From: Pontibacterium sinense
Lineage (GTDB): Bacteria; Pseudomonadota; Gammaproteobacteria; Pseudomonadales; Balneatricaceae
Reading direction: 5' to 3'
Length of the DNA: 64,000 nucleotides
NCBI RefSeq assembly: GCF_015209595.1
Contig: NZ_JADEYS010000013.1
Span: 1 to 64,000 of the forward strand
A program made the position numbers and the translations under genes. This document shows, piece by piece, positions 61,695 through 64,000 of the stretch (position 1 is its first letter; every line of letters begins with the position of its first letter). The notes beneath the pieces were generated by a model. That model was not told the DNA's origin. It made no database searches and saw only the letters and a list, made by a program, of their open reading frames with translations.

Positions 61695-63344
61695 ATGGAA
61701 CGCGAAGCGATGGAGTTTGATGTTGTTATAGTGGGAGCAGGGCCATCAGGCCTGTCCACTGCGTGCCGCTTGATGCAGCAAGCTCATGACCAGAATCGTG
61801 AGCTGACCGTATGTGTCGTGGAAAAGGGATCCGAAGTCGGTGCCCATATTTTATCGGGTGCAGTCGTTGAACCCCGTGCGCTGGATGAATTGTTTCCAGA
61901 CTGGAAAGAACGCGGCGCACCGCTGAATACAGCTGTTACTGAAGATCAGATCTTCCTGTTAAAAGGCGCAGAAAAAGCGCAGAAACTCCCCAACTGTGTC
62001 GTACCGAAAACGATGCATAACCATGGCAACTACATCGCCAGCGTGGGGAATTTGTGTCGCTGGCTGGCGGAGCAGGCAGAAGGGCTGGGTGTTGAAGTCT
62101 TTCCGGGATTTTCCGCCGCCGAAGTGCTGTACAACGATGACGGCAGTGTAAAAGGTATTGCCACCGGCGATATGGGCATCGGCATGAACGGCGAACAGAA
62201 AGATGGTTATATGCCGGGTATGGAATTACATGCGAAATATACGGTGTTCTCCGAAGGTTGCCGTGGGCATCTGGGTAAACAATTGAATGAGCAGTTCAAT
62301 TTAAGCTCTGATGCTGACGCTCAGCACTACGGATTAGGGATCAAAGAACTCTGGGATATTGATCCTGCATTACACCAGCCAGGTTTGGTGTTGCACGGTG
62401 CGGGCTGGCCGCTGACGGGTAATACCAGCGGTGGTTTCTTTCTGTACCACACGGATAATAATCAGGTCGTTGTGGGATTGATCGTTGACTTGAACTACGA
62501 CAATCCGTACGTCAGCCCGTTTGATGAGTTCCAGACCATGAAGCATCATCCGGTGCTGAAACAGTATTTGGAGGGCGGCACGCGTATCTCCTACGGTGCT
62601 CGTGCAATTACTAAAGGCGGGCTGAATGCACTGCCGAAGATGACTTTTCCGGGCGGACTGCTGGTGGGCTGTGACGCAGGCACGCTGAATTTCTCCAAAA
62701 TCAAAGGCACGCATACTGCGATGAAGTCGGGTATGTTGGCCGCCGAAACGATATTTGACGCTATCGTTAACGGCTGTGAGGGCGGCAAGGAACTCACGGG
62801 TTACATTGACCGCTTTGAGTCCTCATGGCTGTATGACGAGCTGTATCGCAGTCGTAACTTTGGTCCGGCGTTGCATAAAATGGGACCGATCATGGGCGGC
62901 GCATTTAACTTTGTGGATCAGAACCTGTGTAACGGTAAGCTTCCCTTTACCTTGCACGACAATCACGAAGACTACGCTCAGCTAAAACCGGCCAGTGGTT
63001 TTGCTCCGATCTCCTACCCAAAACCCGATGGTAAGATCAGCTTCGATAAACTGTCCTCGGTATTTTTGTCCAACACCAACCACGAAGAGGACCAGCCCTG
63101 TCATCTGCAGCTGGCCGATTCAGATATCCCGCTCACCCAAAATTTGCCAACGTATGCAGAACCGGCGCAACGTTTCTGTCCGGCTGGGGTATACGAAGTG
63201 ATCGAAGAGGAGGGGAGTCCTCGCTTCCAGATTAATGCGCAAAACTGTCTGCATTGTAAAACCTGTGACATTAAAGACCCTGCGCAGAACATCCGCTGGA
63301 TGACACCTGAAGGAATGGGTGGACCGAATTACCCGAATATGTAG
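61695..63344 (+). CDS. etfD: Electron transfer flavoprotein-ubiquinone oxidoreductase
   Basis: A 549-residue membrane-associated protein that passes electrons from ETF to ubiquinone. The FAD motif FDVVIVGAGPSGLSTACRL is at the N-terminus; VVEKGSEVGAHILSGAVVEPRALDEL and GCDAGTLNFSKIKGTHTAMKSGMLAAE are conserved. The [4Fe-4S] cluster is near the C-terminus, with CPAGVY and CLHCKTC. ETF itself is not in the window. It serves dehydrogenases such as acyl-CoA, sarcosine or dimethylglycine dehydrogenase. AGAGGAG precedes the ATG at 61695. Confidence 0.93.
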   Translation: MEREAMEFDVVIVGAGPSGLSTACRLMQQAHDQNRELTVCVVEKGSEVGAHILSGAVVEPRALDELFPDWKERGAPLNTAVTEDQIFLLKGAEKAQKLPNCVVPKTMHNHGNYIASVGNLCRWLAEQAEGLGVEVFPGFSAAEVLYNDDGSVKGIATGDMGIGMNGEQKDGYMPGMELHAKYTVFSEGCRGHLGKQLNEQFNLSSDADAQHYGLGIKELWDIDPALHQPGLVLHGAGWPLTGNTSGGFFLYHTDNNQVVVGLIVDLNYDNPYVSPFDEFQTMKHHPVLKQYLEGGTRISYGARAITKGGLNALPKMTFPGGLLVGCDAGTLNFSKIKGTHTAMKSGMLAAETIFDAIVNGCEGGKELTGYIDRFESSWLYDELYRSRNFGPALHKMGPIMGGAFNFVDQNLCNGKLPFTLHDNHEDYAQLKPASGFAPISYPKPDGKISFDKLSSVFLSNTNHEEDQPCHLQLADSDIPLTQNLPTYAEPAQRFCPAGVYEVIEEEGSPRFQINAQNCLHCKTCDIKDPAQNIRWMTPEGMGGPNYPNM

Positions 63345-63757
63345 TTTGAACTTTGACAGGTTGGGTCTCTATTGCTCAGACCTAGGCTGACTTCGGTTTC
63401 CAAGCCCTCATCTTTGCTTGTCATTTTTACGGCTAACGTGAAGCTTTCAGTGCTCCGTTCTCTATGTGTTTTAGGCTACTGATGAGAGTTGCACCTGTGA
63501 TCATGTTCTTTACGTGGTCCACATGTTAAGTGGGCTGGCGTTGTTGAGTGTTCTCTATGATGTTAAACATATACTCCGTTTTAACGGTTGGTAACCTAGA
63601 GTTACACAACCGTTAAACTATAATGTCTAGGTGAGTCGGCTTTGCAGTGCCGAACACGCACCTTTTCCCAATAGCTGTAGTCAAAGCACCGCCTTATCAG
63701 GCATTTATTTGAGCCAAGGAAGAGCAATATCGTCAGCTAGCGGAGAGCGGATGCCTG
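63345..63757. other. Intergenic region upstream of the hemerythrin gene
   Basis: It holds a short GGTCT/AGACC hairpin near 63365 and the promoter/operator described at 63580. No gene is seen. Confidence 0.5.
63580..63624 (+). promoter_or_regulatory. Inverted-repeat operator and -10 element ahead of the hemerythrin gene
   Basis: TTTAACGGTTG (63580-63590) and CAACCGTTAAA (63607-63617) are perfect 11-base arms with a 16-base spacer. TATAAT follows at 63619-63624, so a dimeric regulator bound here would cover the -35 region. Confidence 0.6.
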
Positions 63758-64000
63758 ATGGCAATGATCGAATGGAATGATGGTTTGAGTGTCGGTATTC
63801 AAGCCATTGATGATGATCATAAGACCCTGATAAAGCTAATCAACGATCTCTTTGACGCGTTAGAGCAAGGCGCGGAAGAGGCTGTATTGAGCCATACGTT
63901 CGGGAATCTCGAGCGTTACATCAGGCATCATTTTGCGCGTGAAGAAGAACTCATGATGCGGTGTAGCTTCGAATACACGGGTCGCCATGTACAGCAGCAT
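63758..64000 (+). CDS. Bacteriohemerythrin, N-terminal part (cut by the window end)
   Basis: The frame runs open to the last base, so only 81 residues are visible. MAMIEWNDGLSVGIQAIDDDHKTLIKLINDLFDAL carries the first iron-binding histidine in IDDDHK; LERYIRHHFAREEELM and RHVQQH give the following histidines and glutamate. Bacteriohemerythrins bind oxygen through a di-iron site. The start at 63758 is preceded by GGAGAGCGG; a second ATG at 63764 is possible. Whether a further domain, such as GGDEF, follows is not known from this window. Confidence 0.85.
   Translation, partial: MAMIEWNDGLSVGIQAIDDDHKTLIKLINDLFDALEQGAEEAVLSHTFGNLERYIRHHFAREEELMMRCSFEYTGRHVQQH

Noticed and set aside
1-64000. CRISPR arrays, tRNA, rRNA and complete IS elements
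   Set aside because: No regularly spaced repeats, no cloverleaf or rRNA sequence and no transposase genes were recognised on reading the window.

Overview
The window looks like chromosome of a marine, heterotrophic gammaproteobacterium, probably of the Oceanospirillaceae / Oceanospirillales group. This is inferred from gene content: taurine dissimilation through Xsc, a TRAP transporter with a universal stress protein, an OprD-type porin, a MobA-MobB fusion, an NnrU-family protein and a large GGDEF-EAL sensor. I see no rRNA, tRNA, CRISPR array, prophage or intact insertion sequence. Most of the sequence is densely coding, with many good intrinsic terminators.

Layout. 1-2 kb: dispersed palindromic repeats, then mobAB. 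2.2-8.4 kb: a seven-gene cluster of alanine racemase, DUF1445 protein, PxpA, PxpB, PxpC (5-oxoprolinase), DUF4392 protein and D-amino-acid transaminase. DUF1445 and DUF4392 are the two halves of mammalian D-glutamate cyclase, here as separate genes around the oxoprolinase. 8.9-26.5 kb: mixed housekeeping and stress genes: a lone cyclic-nucleotide-binding-domain protein, RmlB, an OhrR-like regulator divergent from two tiny exported proteins, MmsA, an Hsp70-like YegD, an MFS permease, NnrU, an ArsP-type permease with a divergent ArsR, MsrB-MsrA, a SEC-C protein with a nuclease-like core, and ThiG/ThiS.

27.4-35.2 kb: a complete taurine dissimilation locus. Tpa makes sulfoacetaldehyde and alanine; Ald regenerates pyruvate and releases ammonium; Xsc makes acetyl phosphate and sulfite; Pta makes acetyl-CoA; a MocR-type TauR regulates. 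35.6-49.3 kb: an outer-membrane porin, a small operon (DUF6506, orphan LuxR-type response regulator, ThiM-like kinase), a 1272-residue GGDEF-EAL protein, LysE and MerR genes, a HAD dehalogenase, a monooxygenase-like protein and a class V aminotransferase. 49.4-53.0 kb: a TRAP transporter (DctP-DctQ-DctM) with a UspA gene. 53.6-63.3 kb: an XRE-cupin regulator, a DadA/PuuB-like FAD oxidoreductase with a cupin partner, an operon of class V aminotransferase, HbpS-like protein, GlyA and SdaA (glyoxylate/glycine to serine to pyruvate), and divergent ETF-ubiquinone oxidoreductase. The window ends inside a bacteriohemerythrin gene.

The two most interesting observations are (a) the D-glutamate / 5-oxoproline / D-alanine cluster with a split D-glutamate cyclase, and (b) a repeated promoter motif, CTGG-N19-CTGG, found ahead of five transcription units (tpa, ald-xsc, the TRAP operon, a 55-residue ORF, and an unknown gene plus class V aminotransferase). 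It always points toward the downstream gene and resembles the direct repeats bound by TauR-type MocR regulators. If real, it joins the taurine enzymes, the TRAP transporter and several uncharacterised genes into one regulon.
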